A program made the position numbers and the translations under genes. The notes below the pieces were generated by a model, which saw nothing but the letters and a program-made list of their open reading frames with translations, was not told where the DNA came from and searched no databases. From assembly GCF_900142025.1 (NCBI RefSeq), contig NZ_FQZM01000035.1, positions 1 through 38,994 of the forward strand: 38,994 nt of DNA, given 5' to 3'. Shown here piece after piece: positions 20,869 through 28,764 of the stretch (positions are counted from its first letter, which is position 1; every line of letters starts with the position of its first letter). The DNA comes from Desulfofundulus thermosubterraneus DSM 16057. Its GTDB lineage: Bacteria > Bacillota > Desulfotomaculia > Desulfotomaculales > Desulfovirgulaceae.

Positions 20869-21461
20869 TTCCTCGTCTCCTTCCCCGGGGAAACGCCCAG
20901 CGCCGCCAGCACTTCGTCCCAGGCGGGTGCGGGCCGCCTCCCGCCTCCGGCCATGGCCAGCCTGGCCCGGTGCAGCCCGGCTGCAACCTCGTAAGGACTG
21001 AGCCCGGACCGCTTCAAGTTCTCCTCCAGCTGGAACGCCGCTCTCACTTCGCCGGGCAGGGGCGGATACACCAGGCAGCGCACCTCCCGGAAGTGCGGGT
21101 TGTCCGGCCAGAGTTCCCGGCCCAGCATAATAGCCCGGTGGCGCCGCTCCCCGGCTATGATGACATACCTCTTTCCGGGTCCCCTGTTCTCCTCCACCAC
21201 CAGGGGCTCTATGAGCCCCACCCGGGCGATGCTGGCCGCGAGATCGAGTAACCCTTCCCGCGGGAAATTGCGCCGCGGCTGACGCGGGTCCGCCTGGATT
21301 TCGTCCGGCGAAACCAGGCGGAACTCGGGGCGGAGGTCCTCGGTGCCGGGCAGGGGGAGGACGTCACCAACCGTCTTCGAATGAGACAAAGATGTCTCCG
21401 GCCCCGGAGGCGTAGCAGGTATCCCGAAATCCAGGGAAAGCTGGATTGCTTCGCCAGGCAT
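20856..21461 (-). CDS. ParB-like protein (ParB/Srx N-terminal domain only)
   Basis: 201 residues. The ParB N-terminal fold is clear: RLVSPDEIQADPRQPRRNF (48-66), ASIARVGLIEPLVVEE and IIAGERRHRA (101-110), the CTP/phosphate-binding GERR box. A short helical region (SPYEVAAGLHRARLA) follows, but there is no obvious dimerisation domain. With a ParM system present this is less likely to be the segregation protein and more likely a ParB-like nuclease or regulator in the replication operon. It starts at ATG 21461, overlapping the dnaN stop (TAATG). Confidence 0.82.
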   Translation of the reverse strand: MPGEAIQLSLDFGIPATPPGPETSLSHSKTVGDVLPLPGTEDLRPEFRLVSPDEIQADPRQPRRNFPREGLLDLAASIARVGLIEPLVVEENRGPGKRYVIIAGERRHRAIMLGRELWPDNPHFREVRCLVYPPLPGEVRAAFQLEENLKRSGLSPYEVAAGLHRARLAMAGGGRRPAPAWDEVLAALGVSPGKETRKWLR

Positions 21462-22597
21462 TATTTCCTCACCGGCAGTACAATTGCCCGGTAACTGTCC
21501 TCCCCCTGTCCGGACGGCGCGATCAGCGCGTAGGGGTTTGTCCCGGTATCCCGACAGAACTTGAACAAAACACTTTCCGACTTTAATGCTTCCAGTATGT
21601 CAAGGAGGTATTTGATATTGAAGCTGTCGCGGAGTTCCCCTCCTTCGCCAACGACAGCCGGGATTTTCTCGAAAACGCCGCCCCTGTCGGAACCGCCGGA
21701 CACGGTCAGCGTGTTGCCGGAGAAGTGGAGGTGAACTGTGGGAGCCTTAGTTTTGTCACACTCCGCGAACACTCCGGCGCGCCGGAGCGCTGACTCGAAA
21801 CCGCGCCTGTCGGGGACCTCCGCGGCGAAAGAATGCGGCACGTCGAAAAAACGCGCCGTGTCCGGCGGGAAAACACCGGCGACTAATCGAAACCACACCC
21901 TCACGCTGCCAGCTCGCACCTCGGCCCCCGACTGGTCGAAAAAGACTTCCGCTTCCCCGTCTCCCTCCAGGGCCCCCAGCACGCCGATTAGGTCATTAAC
22001 CGCCCCCTTCGGCAGCAGGACGCCCTTCCGCTCTTCCCCGAACCGCCGGACTTCCAGCGGAAGGGTCACCAGCCGGTAGGTGTCCGTGGCGGTGAACCTT
22101 ACCCCCGGACCCTCGAGGTCGACGCAGACTGCCGAGAACGCGGGCCGGGTCGGGTCGTCCGAAGCGGCGAAAACCACCCGCTTCAGGGCGTCCTTCAAGT
22201 CCCCGGCGCCGGTGGAAAACCCGGCGAGCCGGGCGTTCTCCGGCCGTTGGGGGAACTGGTCCGCCGGGAAGCCGCTGATTTGCGCTGAGTTCCCGGCGTA
22301 GCGCACTACCGCGCCGTTCCCGTCCTTCTCGAACTCGATTTCCCCATCGGGAAGAAGCCGCAAAAGTTCGGCCAGCTCTTTCGCGGGGAGCACGGCTTCG
22401 AAGTCACCGCCCCGGCAGGGTACCGCGACCTCGATCTCCCTGTCCAGGTCCGTCGCGGCGACCGTCAGGGTTTCCCCGCCGGAAGCCAGCCGGACGCATG
22501 AAAGCACCGGGAGCGGGGAACGTACCGAAACCGCTTTCCGGGCTAACTGGACCGCTCCGGACAGGCAGGCGCGGTCAACGCAGATGACATCAGGCAT
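21461..22597 (-). CDS. dnaN: DNA polymerase III beta sliding clamp
   Basis: 378 residues, the normal clamp length, with three repeats of the clamp fold. Recognisable segments are RKAVSVRSPLPVLSCVRL, TATDTYRL near 174-181, FNIKYLLDILEAL near 325, and the C-terminal YRAIVLPVRK. The ring tethers polymerases and repair proteins to DNA. AGGGGTGA lies within the end of the SpoVS-like gene. A replicon-borne clamp is unusual for small plasmids and typical of large phages; it would serve the element's own replisome or recruit host polymerase. Confidence 0.93.
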   Translation of the reverse strand: MPDVICVDRACLSGAVQLARKAVSVRSPLPVLSCVRLASGGETLTVAATDLDREIEVAVPCRGGDFEAVLPAKELAELLRLLPDGEIEFEKDGNGAVVRYAGNSAQISGFPADQFPQRPENARLAGFSTGAGDLKDALKRVVFAASDDPTRPAFSAVCVDLEGPGVRFTATDTYRLVTLPLEVRRFGEERKGVLLPKGAVNDLIGVLGALEGDGEAEVFFDQSGAEVRAGSVRVWFRLVAGVFPPDTARFFDVPHSFAAEVPDRRGFESALRRAGVFAECDKTKAPTVHLHFSGNTLTVSGGSDRGGVFEKIPAVVGEGGELRDSFNIKYLLDILEALKSESVLFKFCRDTGTNPYALIAPSGQGEDSYRAIVLPVRK

Positions 22598-22599
22598 TT

Positions 22600-23001
22600 T
22601 TAAAGGTCACCCCTTTTATTTCTTGAATGCCAGCGGCCTGATACCGACACGCGAACGGAATCGCCGTCGAGGTCGACTTCGTCCACTTCCACCAGGGCGG
22701 CGCCGCCGTTCTTGCGCGTGAACGCCTGGGCCAGGCCAAGGGCCAGGAGAAGCCGGGCGAGCGCGGCCTCGCCCGTAGCCCGCACCTCCACGCCGTGCCC
22801 CTCGGCCAGCGCCTTGGCTATGGAGCCGGCAACCTTTTCCGGGTCGGACGCGGAGGCCACGCGCGTGTGGAAGACCAGCGGCGGGCGGGCTTCATCCGAT
22901 TGATTTTTGCGCTGCGCGCCGCCGTTGCTTGGCGCTGGCGGCGCCATGAAATAGGGCCTGAACCTCACCGGTTCACGGCCCTTGAGTTTGACACGCGGCA
23001 C
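22600..23001 (-). CDS. SpoVS-like protein
   Basis: 133 residues from GTG 23001, with AAAGGAG about 9 nt upstream. After a basic N-terminal extension (about 45 residues) it shows the SpoVS layout: TRVASASDPEKVAGSIAKAL, VEVRATGEAALARLLLALGLAQAF, then VEVDEVDLDGDSVRVSVSGR. SpoVS is a small protein acting in sporulation, built on an Alba-like fold; this relative is more divergent and may bind nucleic acid. It overlaps the methylase gene by 29 nt and precedes dnaN by 2 nt, so it is a true member of the replication operon. Confidence 0.72.
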   Translation of the reverse strand: MPRVKLKGREPVRFRPYFMAPPAPSNGGAQRKNQSDEARPPLVFHTRVASASDPEKVAGSIAKALAEGHGVEVRATGEAALARLLLALGLAQAFTRKNGGAALVEVDEVDLDGDSVRVSVSGRWHSRNKRGDL

Positions 23002-23488
23002 TGTCTTTCCACTCCTTTCTTTTTGGAATCCTGGCGTGCATAGAACGCACCTTGAGCTGGTGTTCGCCGGGCCGGAAGACTACGACCGCCGAGGGGAACG
23101 GGGCACCGCTGGATGCGCCGCCGAATTTTAACCGGCCTTCAACGAACCTGATCTCCGCGGCCCGCATCACGTAGTCGTGCCACCAGCGGGTGTCCGTGCG
23201 TGAAGGAAGCAGACAGACCACCACCGCACCCTTCTGCGCTTCCTCGAAAGCCTTCCGCACCCACTTCCCGATCTCCCGGCCGTAGGGTGGGTTCATCCAG
23301 CAGATTTCACCGGCCCAGGACTGCCGTAGGCCGTCCTGCTCGGGAGAGAAAAACCGTGGACACTTCGCGTTTTCCGGACGGGCACAGACGTCCAGAGTGA
23401 AATGGAATTCGGAATCCAACACGGCAAAAAATGAAGCTGGGGTTTCCCACTCCCCGGTTTGTGAAGAAAACATGCTTTTGTTAAACAT
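22973..23488 (-). CDS. Phage-type DNA N6-adenine methyltransferase
   Basis: 171 residues of the phage Dam family: ETPASFFAVLDSEFHFTLDVC (16-35 region), the catalytic NPPY at 66-69 in CWMNPPYGREIGKW, LLPSRTDTRWWHDYV and EGRLKFGG. It should methylate adenine in a short sequence, protecting the element from host restriction or marking replicated DNA. The start is taken as ATG 23488 with AGGGG about 11 nt upstream; ATG 23470 is a shorter alternative. No restriction partner is seen, so it is an orphan methylase. Confidence 0.9.
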   Translation of the reverse strand: MFNKSMFSSQTGEWETPASFFAVLDSEFHFTLDVCARPENAKCPRFFSPEQDGLRQSWAGEICWMNPPYGREIGKWVRKAFEEAQKGAVVVCLLPSRTDTRWWHDYVMRAAEIRFVEGRLKFGGASSGAPFPSAVVVFRPGEHQLKVRSMHARIPKRKEWKDSAACQTQGP

Positions 23489-23529
23489 CCCATTATTTCC
23501 CCTGGTTCCGATGTCGGAAATCCGCTAAC

Positions 23530-24033
23530 CTACAATACAAAACTCAAGTAATCCCAAAATTTCACTTCCACCAACCCTGACTCCCCGGCACGCACCGACG
23601 CCGGACCGGTCCTGTCCTTCCACGCCGCCCAGCGCCTCTCTAGCTCCGGAAACGGTAAAATGAAAAACCGCTCCAGTTCCCAGAAGCCTATCAGAACAAA
23701 AGAAAACGCCCCGGTGAGGGCGCAGTCTCTTAAATATTCATACTGGTGCGGTTCGAGCTTCGATAGAGGCCATCGGTCACCCCTGGACACCTCCTTTGCG
23801 TCGAAGGCCAAGGGGAGCGGCCCGGAAGACAGGAGAACGTGGCCCAGAAAATCTACAGAGGCCTTCTCCTCCACCTTGGCGCTGACTATTTTCCCTCCCG
23901 GCCCCCGGATGGGAACCCAGGCCGTGGGGACCTTGTGAATGACGGCCAGCTTCCGGGAGCGGTACCGGTCGTTGGCTAGCTTTATCAGGTCTTCCAACGC
24001 CTGTCCGCGGTTGGCTTGATAAACAGCACGCAT
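23530..24033 (-). CDS. recU: RecU-like Holliday junction resolvase
   Basis: 167 residues with the RecU nuclease pattern: NRGQALEDLIKLANDRYR, AVIHKVPTAWVPI, KASVDFLG (57-64) with metal-binding D61, LAFDAKEVSR with E81, then HQYEYLRDCALTGAFSFVLIGFWE. RecU resolves recombination intermediates in Firmicutes. GAGGTAGGG lies just upstream of ATG 24033. Together with the SbcCD-like genes it forms a recombination module for replication of the element. Confidence 0.87.
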   Translation of the reverse strand: MRAVYQANRGQALEDLIKLANDRYRSRKLAVIHKVPTAWVPIRGPGGKIVSAKVEEKASVDFLGHVLLSSGPLPLAFDAKEVSRGDRWPLSKLEPHQYEYLRDCALTGAFSFVLIGFWELERFFILPFPELERRWAAWKDRTGPASVRAGESGLVEVKFWDYLSFVL

Positions 24034-24103
24034 CTTTATCCCTACCTCGGAAAAGAGTTTTTTCGTGCGTCAGCGTACAGGCATTACGAAGTTAATTGAA
24101 CCG

Positions 24104-24244
24104 TTACCGCCGGCAACTGAAACAGTACAGCGCCCGCCCGCTCAAGGGTACAAAAACGCTCCCGCACCTAGGGCACCTTTTCGGCTTGTAGTGCTTGTTG
24201 ACCGACACCGCGCTCAACCGGCAGCTCCTGCCGTAACTGACCAT
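24104..24244 (-). CDS. 46-residue zinc-ribbon protein
   Basis: A short frame from ATG 24244 with GAGGTGG 5 nt upstream. It reads MVSYGRSCRLSAVSVNKHYK, then RCPRCGSVFVPLSG and YCFSCRR. Two CxxC pairs should bind zinc; the rest is basic, so nucleic-acid binding is plausible. It fills the gap between the SbcC C-terminal gene and recU in the same direction, and its strong ribosome binding site supports it as real. Confidence 0.65.
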   Translation of the reverse strand: MVSYGRSCRLSAVSVNKHYKPKRCPRCGSVFVPLSGRALYCFSCRR

Positions 24245-24261
24245 TGTGACCACCTCTCTCA

Positions 24262-24909
24262 TCATCCATTTATCTTATAGACCTTTGACTCCCCGCCCGC
24301 TATATCCACCCGGTACACGGCTTCCGCCGCCTCGGACAGCCTCGGGTCGTGCGTCACCACCACGAACTGCCGTCCGGTCTCCCGCGCCACGGCCTTGAGG
24401 AGCTCCCCTAGGGCGCGGCTGTAGCCCTCCGAGAGGTGCTTGCCCGGCTCGTCCAGGAGAACGGGAGCCTGCGGGGGAGACGTAGCAACGGCTACCAGCA
24501 CCCGCAGGGCCAGGGAGACCACGTCCACGACCCCGCCTCCCCGGGCGTCCAGGACCGGCGTTCTGATGTGAGCACCGCCGTAATCGGAAATTATCGAAAA
24601 CTCGACTTCCGGGCGGCCGCGCCGGTCCACGATCTCCGCGGCAAACTCGACACCCGGCCCGAACACGGCCCGGAGGGCGTCCGTGACCACCCGTTCCACT
24701 TTCTGCCGCGCCCTCTCGCGGGCCGCCTCAGAAGCGGCGCGGAACACGTCCGCCACCTTTTCCAACCGGGCAGTCTCCCGCTCCACTTCGGACAGGCGGG
24801 AGGCCTTGTGCCGCCTCATCTCGGACAGTTGCTCGAAGCGGCCGCGGCGCCTTTCGTACTCCGCGCGGACGAGCGCCGCTCTCTCAGTCAGGGACGCCAG
24901 CACGGGCAA
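24262..24909 (-). CDS. SbcC/Rad50 C-terminal half (ATPase lobe)
   Basis: 215 residues: a coiled-coil part (about 10-75), then the second half of an SMC-like ATPase head. Signature-like DARGGGVVDVVSLALR (121-136), Walker B PVLLDEPGKHL (149-159) and the switch histidine in VVVTHD (183-188) are present; there is no Walker A, which is on the separate 526-residue protein. The start (TTG 24909) overlaps the preceding 99-residue gene by 26 nt. It should assemble with the other two products and SbcD into a DNA-end nuclease. Confidence 0.85.
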   Translation of the reverse strand: MPVLASLTERAALVRAEYERRRGRFEQLSEMRRHKASRLSEVERETARLEKVADVFRAASEAARERARQKVERVVTDALRAVFGPGVEFAAEIVDRRGRPEVEFSIISDYGGAHIRTPVLDARGGGVVDVVSLALRVLVAVATSPPQAPVLLDEPGKHLSEGYSRALGELLKAVARETGRQFVVVTHDPRLSEAAEAVYRVDIAGGESKVYKING

Positions 24910-25183
24910 CCAGCTCCTCGAACGGCCTCAGCAGTTCTTCGACCCGCTGAATCTTCTCCGCGATCTCGCGCTCCAGCCGGGCGATCTCTTCCTCGACCCT
25001 GTCCGGCTCCACGCCCATCGCCCGGATCTGGGCCTCCACTTCGGCCAGCCGCTTCTCGGCCATCTCCTTCCGGGCGACCGCCGCGGCGCGGGCGGCTTTC
25101 GCTTCTTCGACGCGCTTTTTCAGCTGGGCGATCCTATACTCTTCCCGGTCAGCTGACAAGCTGTTCAACGATTTCACGGACAT
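24884..25183 (-). CDS. SbcC/Rad50 middle segment (coiled coil)
   Basis: 99 residues, almost wholly coiled coil with heptad-like Glu/Arg/Lys/Ala runs (EEYRIAQLKKRVEEAKAARA, EEEIARLEREIAEKIQRVEEL). It corresponds to the returning arm of an SbcC coiled coil just after the zinc hook. ATG 25183 is possible, but GTG 25177 has better spacing from GGGGGAGG. It overlaps both neighbours (35 and 26 nt), each in a shifted frame. It is either a free subunit or is joined to them by ribosomal frameshifting. Confidence 0.72.
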   Translation of the reverse strand: MSVKSLNSLSADREEYRIAQLKKRVEEAKAARAAAVARKEMAEKRLAEVEAQIRAMGVEPDRVEEEIARLEREIAEKIQRVEELLRPFEELVARAGVPD

Positions 25184-26729
25184 CCTCCCCCTCGATTTTA
25201 TTAAGACACACCGGGCACCGGCCTAGTTCCTTCAGCAAGCTCCCCAGTTCTTCCGCCCTCCGCTCCAAAACCGCCCGGGTTTCGGTTTCCCGTTCGGCGG
25301 CCGCGGCGACCTCGGACTCCGTCCGCCGGTACTCGCCCAGCGCACAGGCCAATGCGTCACGCTTACCGACCAGCGATAACAGGGCGTCTACAAGGTCCCC
25401 GGCCTCACCGACCGCTTCCCCCGCCCCGGCGACCCGGGCGGACTCTTTGAAAAGGTTTCCCGCTTTCTGCAGCCGGCACTGCAAATCCGCCAGTATCACA
25501 AACCATTTCCGGTCATTCTCAACCTGCACCAGGAGGCTTTCAGCTTCACCGACGCCTTCCGTCTTCCCCAGAATCCCGGTAGACGCCGCCGCCTGCCCGG
25601 CCGCTTCCTTCATCCCGGCGGCCGCCAGCATAAGACGTGCCTTCCTTTCCTGGAGAGCCGCAACCTCAGCCAGGGCAGAACCCGCGGCTTCCGCGCCCGC
25701 CGCGGCCCCGGCGATTTCCCCGAAAACGCGGACCTCGCGGCGAAGCCGGGCCGCGTCATCTATCGCGGCCTTCAGCGCCGCCAGTTCCCGGACATGGGTA
25801 CCGGCAATTTCAAGAATAGCCCCGGCCTCCAGACACCCCCGGGCGGCATCCAGTGTTTCCCCCGCGCGCTTCAGCTCACCCCGCAGGGAGAGGATTTCGC
25901 CGCGGAGCCGGGACAGGGCGCTCCGCACTGCCGCATCCGCGTCCGCCTCCGCGAGGAGGGCCGCCGCCGCGTCCAGTCCCGCCGCGGCCACGAGCACCTT
26001 TTTTGCCTCCACCAGGGAGGCTTTCGCCCCGGCCAGGTCCGAAAAAAGCCGTTCCAGCACGGTTTTCCTTCCGGAAGCGGCCCCGGCTTCCTCAAGCAGG
26101 CGGTCCGCTTCCCCCAGGGCTTCCTCCCACCGCGGCAGGTCGGCGTACTTTTCCAGCTCCCCGTCCAGGGAGGCGATTTCGTCCTCCAGCGCCCGGGCTT
26201 CCCTCCGGAGCCTCGCGGTGTCCGCCAGCGTGTCCTTCAGCGCGGCGTCGAACACGTCGGCCCGGGAGAGCAACCCCAGGAGCGCCGCGCCCACGGAGCC
26301 GGGCTCGCCAAGGAGGAACGGAGGGTCGAGCTGGCCGGCCACGTTGGGCGCGAAGGACGCCCCGCCCGCATCGATTCGCCGGACGCCGGTGACGTTTGCG
26401 ACTTCATCAGGTACAGAAGCACCGAATCCTTCGTAAACGTCCTCCGGCCCGCCCGCCCGCGTGACGGTGTAAACGTTGCGCCCCCCGTCCTTCCGGCGCT
26501 CAACCCCGGTGCCGTCGGAATACCGAACGGCTACCCGGCACCCGGACGCACCCTGGCGGACGAAACCCGAACCCCGCGGCTCATTCAGGAAAAGCCACCT
26601 CAGGGCGCGGATTACCGCCGACTTGCCGGCGTCGGACTCGCCGACCAGTACGGTGACGCCGGGTGAGAGCTTTATTTCAGTGTGCCGGTGGGACTGGAAG
26701 TTTTCGATGGTCAGTTTATCGATGAACAT
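25149..26729 (-). CDS. SbcC/Rad50 N-terminal half with zinc hook
   Basis: 526 residues. Walker A is GESDAGKS (30-37) after MFIDKLTIENFQSHRHTEI, the standard opening. A long Ala-rich coiled coil follows and ends in the zinc hook C505-P-V-C508, only 18 residues before the stop. In usual SbcC the chain continues from the hook through the returning coil to the second head; here that part is on two downstream genes. The start ATG 26729 overlaps the end of sbcD by 19 nt. The arrangement keeps all functional parts (Walker A, hook, signature, Walker B) across three proteins. Confidence 0.88.
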   Translation of the reverse strand: MFIDKLTIENFQSHRHTEIKLSPGVTVLVGESDAGKSAVIRALRWLFLNEPRGSGFVRQGASGCRVAVRYSDGTGVERRKDGGRNVYTVTRAGGPEDVYEGFGASVPDEVANVTGVRRIDAGGASFAPNVAGQLDPPFLLGEPGSVGAALLGLLSRADVFDAALKDTLADTARLRREARALEDEIASLDGELEKYADLPRWEEALGEADRLLEEAGAASGRKTVLERLFSDLAGAKASLVEAKKVLVAAAGLDAAAALLAEADADAAVRSALSRLRGEILSLRGELKRAGETLDAARGCLEAGAILEIAGTHVRELAALKAAIDDAARLRREVRVFGEIAGAAAGAEAAGSALAEVAALQERKARLMLAAAGMKEAAGQAAASTGILGKTEGVGEAESLLVQVENDRKWFVILADLQCRLQKAGNLFKESARVAGAGEAVGEAGDLVDALLSLVGKRDALACALGEYRRTESEVAAAAERETETRAVLERRAEELGSLLKELGRCPVCLNKIEGEDVREIVEQLVS

Positions 26730-27730
26730 TGTCTTTCACCACTCTTCGTTGAGACCCGCATCCGCACCTGGAACCTCCGCCAGACCTCCGCTTCCACTTC
26801 CGGCCCCGCGCCCGTCCGGGCCAGGACCTCCCCCAGCACTTCCTCCGGCTCCATGACCGCGAACCGCTCCCCCCGGAACGATTCCAGGCCCGCAAGGAAC
26901 GCCGCGCGGCTCTCCTCCCTGGCCCGCGCCGCGTCCAGGTGGGCGCGGCTCAGCACCTCTTCGCCTGGCCTCGCGCACTCCAGCGGCACGTACCGGTGCG
27001 AAATGCCGCTCCCGGTACATTCGAGCACCAGCACTTGAGGCGTCCTCGCGATCTCGTCCGGGTGGGCGGAGAGTCTCACCAGCGCGCCGGGGTTCAGCGC
27101 CACCCTGCCATTCAGCCAAACCTCCCAGGGCATGTGATAGTGTCCGACCAGGGTGACGTCCGCTTTCGTGGCTTCCAGAACGTCCTCCGCGGGCGTCGCC
27201 GCCGGGAGGAAGGGGGCCGAAGAGATGACGGAACGGGGCAGCAGCATACCGTGCGCCACGTGAATAGCGAAATCGCAGTCCCGTTTCTCCACGGCGTAGT
27301 CCAGGGCCGGGTCACGGCGGTCGATCCCCGCGTGGTAGCCCCGGCCGGTAAGCTGGAGCCTGACCCCTCCGCCCTCCAGGTACATCGGCTCCCGGTCCAG
27401 CAAACGGACCAGGCCCATCCTGGCCAGGAAGCCCAGGAGGGTGCGGGGGAGGGTGGACGGGTTGTGGCCGTAAACGTCGTGGTTCCCCGGCACCACGAAG
27501 AGCGGTGCGCGGCCCCCCCGCAGTATTTCCAGGTATTCCCCCACCTGGCCCAGACCGGGTTCCGGAAGGTCGAACAAGTCCCCTCCGTGGAGGACAGCGG
27601 AAACGCTTAATTCGTTAGCCAGCCGGACCACTTCCGCCAGTTTGGCCCTGACGGCGGCCGCGAAGTCGTCCGTGCGGGCCGCTGGCGCGGTGCCCCGGAG
27701 GTGAGTGTCGGTGAAATACAGCAGCCGCAT
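26711..27730 (-). CDS. sbcD: SbcD/Mre11-type nuclease
   Basis: 339 residues of a calcineurin-like phosphoesterase: FTDTH (6-10), HGGDLFD (48-54), VPGNHDVYG (80-88), VAHGMLL and VGHYHMPWE near 195-203, giving the full dimetal site. A C-terminal helical part would bind the SbcC coiled-coil base. With the downstream SbcC pieces it forms a nuclease that opens hairpins and processes DNA ends, useful for replication of palindrome-rich or linear intermediates. GGGGGCGG precedes ATG 27730. Confidence 0.93.
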   Translation of the reverse strand: MRLLYFTDTHLRGTAPAARTDDFAAAVRAKLAEVVRLANELSVSAVLHGGDLFDLPEPGLGQVGEYLEILRGGRAPLFVVPGNHDVYGHNPSTLPRTLLGFLARMGLVRLLDREPMYLEGGGVRLQLTGRGYHAGIDRRDPALDYAVEKRDCDFAIHVAHGMLLPRSVISSAPFLPAATPAEDVLEATKADVTLVGHYHMPWEVWLNGRVALNPGALVRLSAHPDEIARTPQVLVLECTGSGISHRYVPLECARPGEEVLSRAHLDAARAREESRAAFLAGLESFRGERFAVMEPEEVLGEVLARTGAGPEVEAEVWRRFQVRMRVSTKSGERQCSSIN

Positions 27731-27742
27731 TTTTACCGCCCC

Positions 27743-28096
27743 CTATTCAGCGCCCAGGAATATGTCCGCTTCCGTTTCCCCGGTTTCTTCACCCCACTGA
27801 CTGCGCGGGGCGAGCAACGTCCCGTTCCAGTTATAATCCCGCCCGCACCGTTCACAAGTATTGGTGAAACCGTCACAGATGACGGTATTGCCGCAGTCGC
27901 ACCGCACTTCCACATAGCCCGGGATTCGCCTTTCGATGTACCTGACAGGGTCCGGCACTTCCATCGTTCCGCAAATGGAGCACTTCTCCGGAGTAGTCCT
28001 CTTCCAGTTGCCGGCCCCGCAGTTGGGGCATATAACCCCGCCGCCGATCTGTTCAACAACGTATTCCGCCGGCACCCTCCTGATCACTTTTGGCAT
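27743..28096 (-). CDS. Double zinc-ribbon protein
   Basis: 117 residues from ATG 28096; GAGGTGG lies 6 nt upstream and overlaps a nominal GTG start at 28105. Four cysteine pairs are visible: CPNCG and CSICG, then RCDCG and CERCG, enough for two zinc sites. The C-terminus (NGTLLAPRSQWGEETGE) is of a type I associate with small proteins of clostridial phages and plasmids. Function unknown; it could be a nucleic-acid-binding accessory. It precedes sbcD by 12 nt. Confidence 0.68.
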   Translation of the reverse strand: MPKVIRRVPAEYVVEQIGGGVICPNCGAGNWKRTTPEKCSICGTMEVPDPVRYIERRIPGYVEVRCDCGNTVICDGFTNTCERCGRDYNWNGTLLAPRSQWGEETGETEADIFLGAE

Positions 28097-28139
28097 TGAA
28101 CCCACCTCTTCACGGAAAAAATTTTAGAACACCGTAGAC

Positions 28140-28595
28140 TTATGCCGCCTCCCGCACGTCCGCGCACCCGGCCAGCTCCAGCACCAGGTTCAAACCGCGG
28201 TTCCACCCGGCGTACCGGCCGCCGGTGACCCGACCCTCCGCCACCCGGACCGCCGTTCCCTCTCTGTCCAGGACCGCCGAAAAAAGCGCTGCGGCCCCGC
28301 GCGGGAGGTACCCGATTTTGTACCGGCCTTTCCCGGCCACCTCCGCGTACACTGCCACGGCGTTCGGGTCGAACCCGTTCGGCTCGCGTGCCAGTCGGAA
28401 CCGCACAGCGCCGGCAGGGTACTTCACCAGCCTTGCCAGCGCCTCCTGGCGCCGACCGAAGGTAACGCCCGCGACCCTGGTGGCAAACCTTTTTTGTTTG
28501 ATCATCCTCCAGGCCCGACGTAGTGCGTCCGGGCGGGGAACCCCAAGCCTGCAGAGCCTATTTGCGAGGGTGAAGACGAGAGAACGGTCGAGCAT
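28140..28595 (-). CDS. HIRAN-domain protein
   Basis: 151 residues. After a basic helical N-terminus (about 1-38) comes a HIRAN fold: AGVTFGRRQEALARL, FRLAREPNGFDPNAVAVYAEV, IGYLPRGAAALFSAVLD. HIRAN domains bind 3' single-stranded DNA ends and are often fused to helicases; this is a stand-alone copy, as in some phages. It is the first gene of the leftward replication operon, 57 bp from the controlled promoter, so it is likely expressed early and strongly. Confidence 0.83.
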   Translation of the reverse strand: MLDRSLVFTLANRLCRLGVPRPDALRRAWRMIKQKRFATRVAGVTFGRRQEALARLVKYPAGAVRFRLAREPNGFDPNAVAVYAEVAGKGRYKIGYLPRGAAALFSAVLDREGTAVRVAEGRVTGGRYAGWNRGLNLVLELAGCADVREAA

Positions 28596-28633
28596 CTGCG
28601 AGCAGCCCCCTTTTTAGATAACCTTAACTAAAA

Positions 28634-28680
28634 GTTTAGATTTCTAAACCTATTGTAGACGAAAATAAACCTCCCGTCAA
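28634..28680 (-). promoter_or_regulatory. Main leftward promoter with operator
   Basis: On the minus strand -35 TTGACG (28675-28680) and -10 TACAAT (28652-28657) are 17 bp apart. The perfect palindrome GTTTAGA-AA-TCTAAAC (28634-28649) begins 2 bp after the -10 and covers the expected transcription start. A protein bound there should block the promoter for the HIRAN-SbcCD-RecU-DnaN operon. Confidence 0.85.
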
Positions 28681-28699
28681 GAGGTTTTTAAAACTTTTT

Positions 28700-28729
28700 G
28701 TTTTCAATTCTAAACCTTTCGGTTATAAT
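28700..28729 (+). promoter_or_regulatory. Repressor gene promoter with second operator
   Basis: TATAAT (28724-28729) is an exact -10; TTTTCA (28701-28706) is a fair -35 at 17 bp. A degenerate operator, GTTTTCAATTCTAAAC (28700-28715), matches 12 of 16 positions of the perfect site and covers the -35. This suggests the XRE protein controls its own gene as well as the divergent operon. Confidence 0.7.
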
Positions 28730-28764
28730 ATCTTACAAAAGGTTTTGAGAAAGAGGGAGAAACC

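Noticed and set aside
20856-21461. ParB as partner of a ParA partition system
   Set aside because: No ParA ATPase and no parS-like palindromes were seen; the replicon has a ParM actin instead, and the protein lacks a clear dimerisation domain.
25149-25183. Simple sequencing error splitting SbcC
   Set aside because: Not fully excluded, but two separate frame changes each with usable start codons and short overlaps, and a stop right after the hook, favour real gene boundaries. Kept as a test in the findings.
24436-26436. A 666-codon plus-strand frame and other long frames opposite the SbcC genes
   Set aside because: The protein is low-complexity Arg/Ser/Pro, lacks any motif or ribosome binding site, and is antisense to a gene with clear ATPase motifs. 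Long antisense frames are expected in GC-rich DNA.
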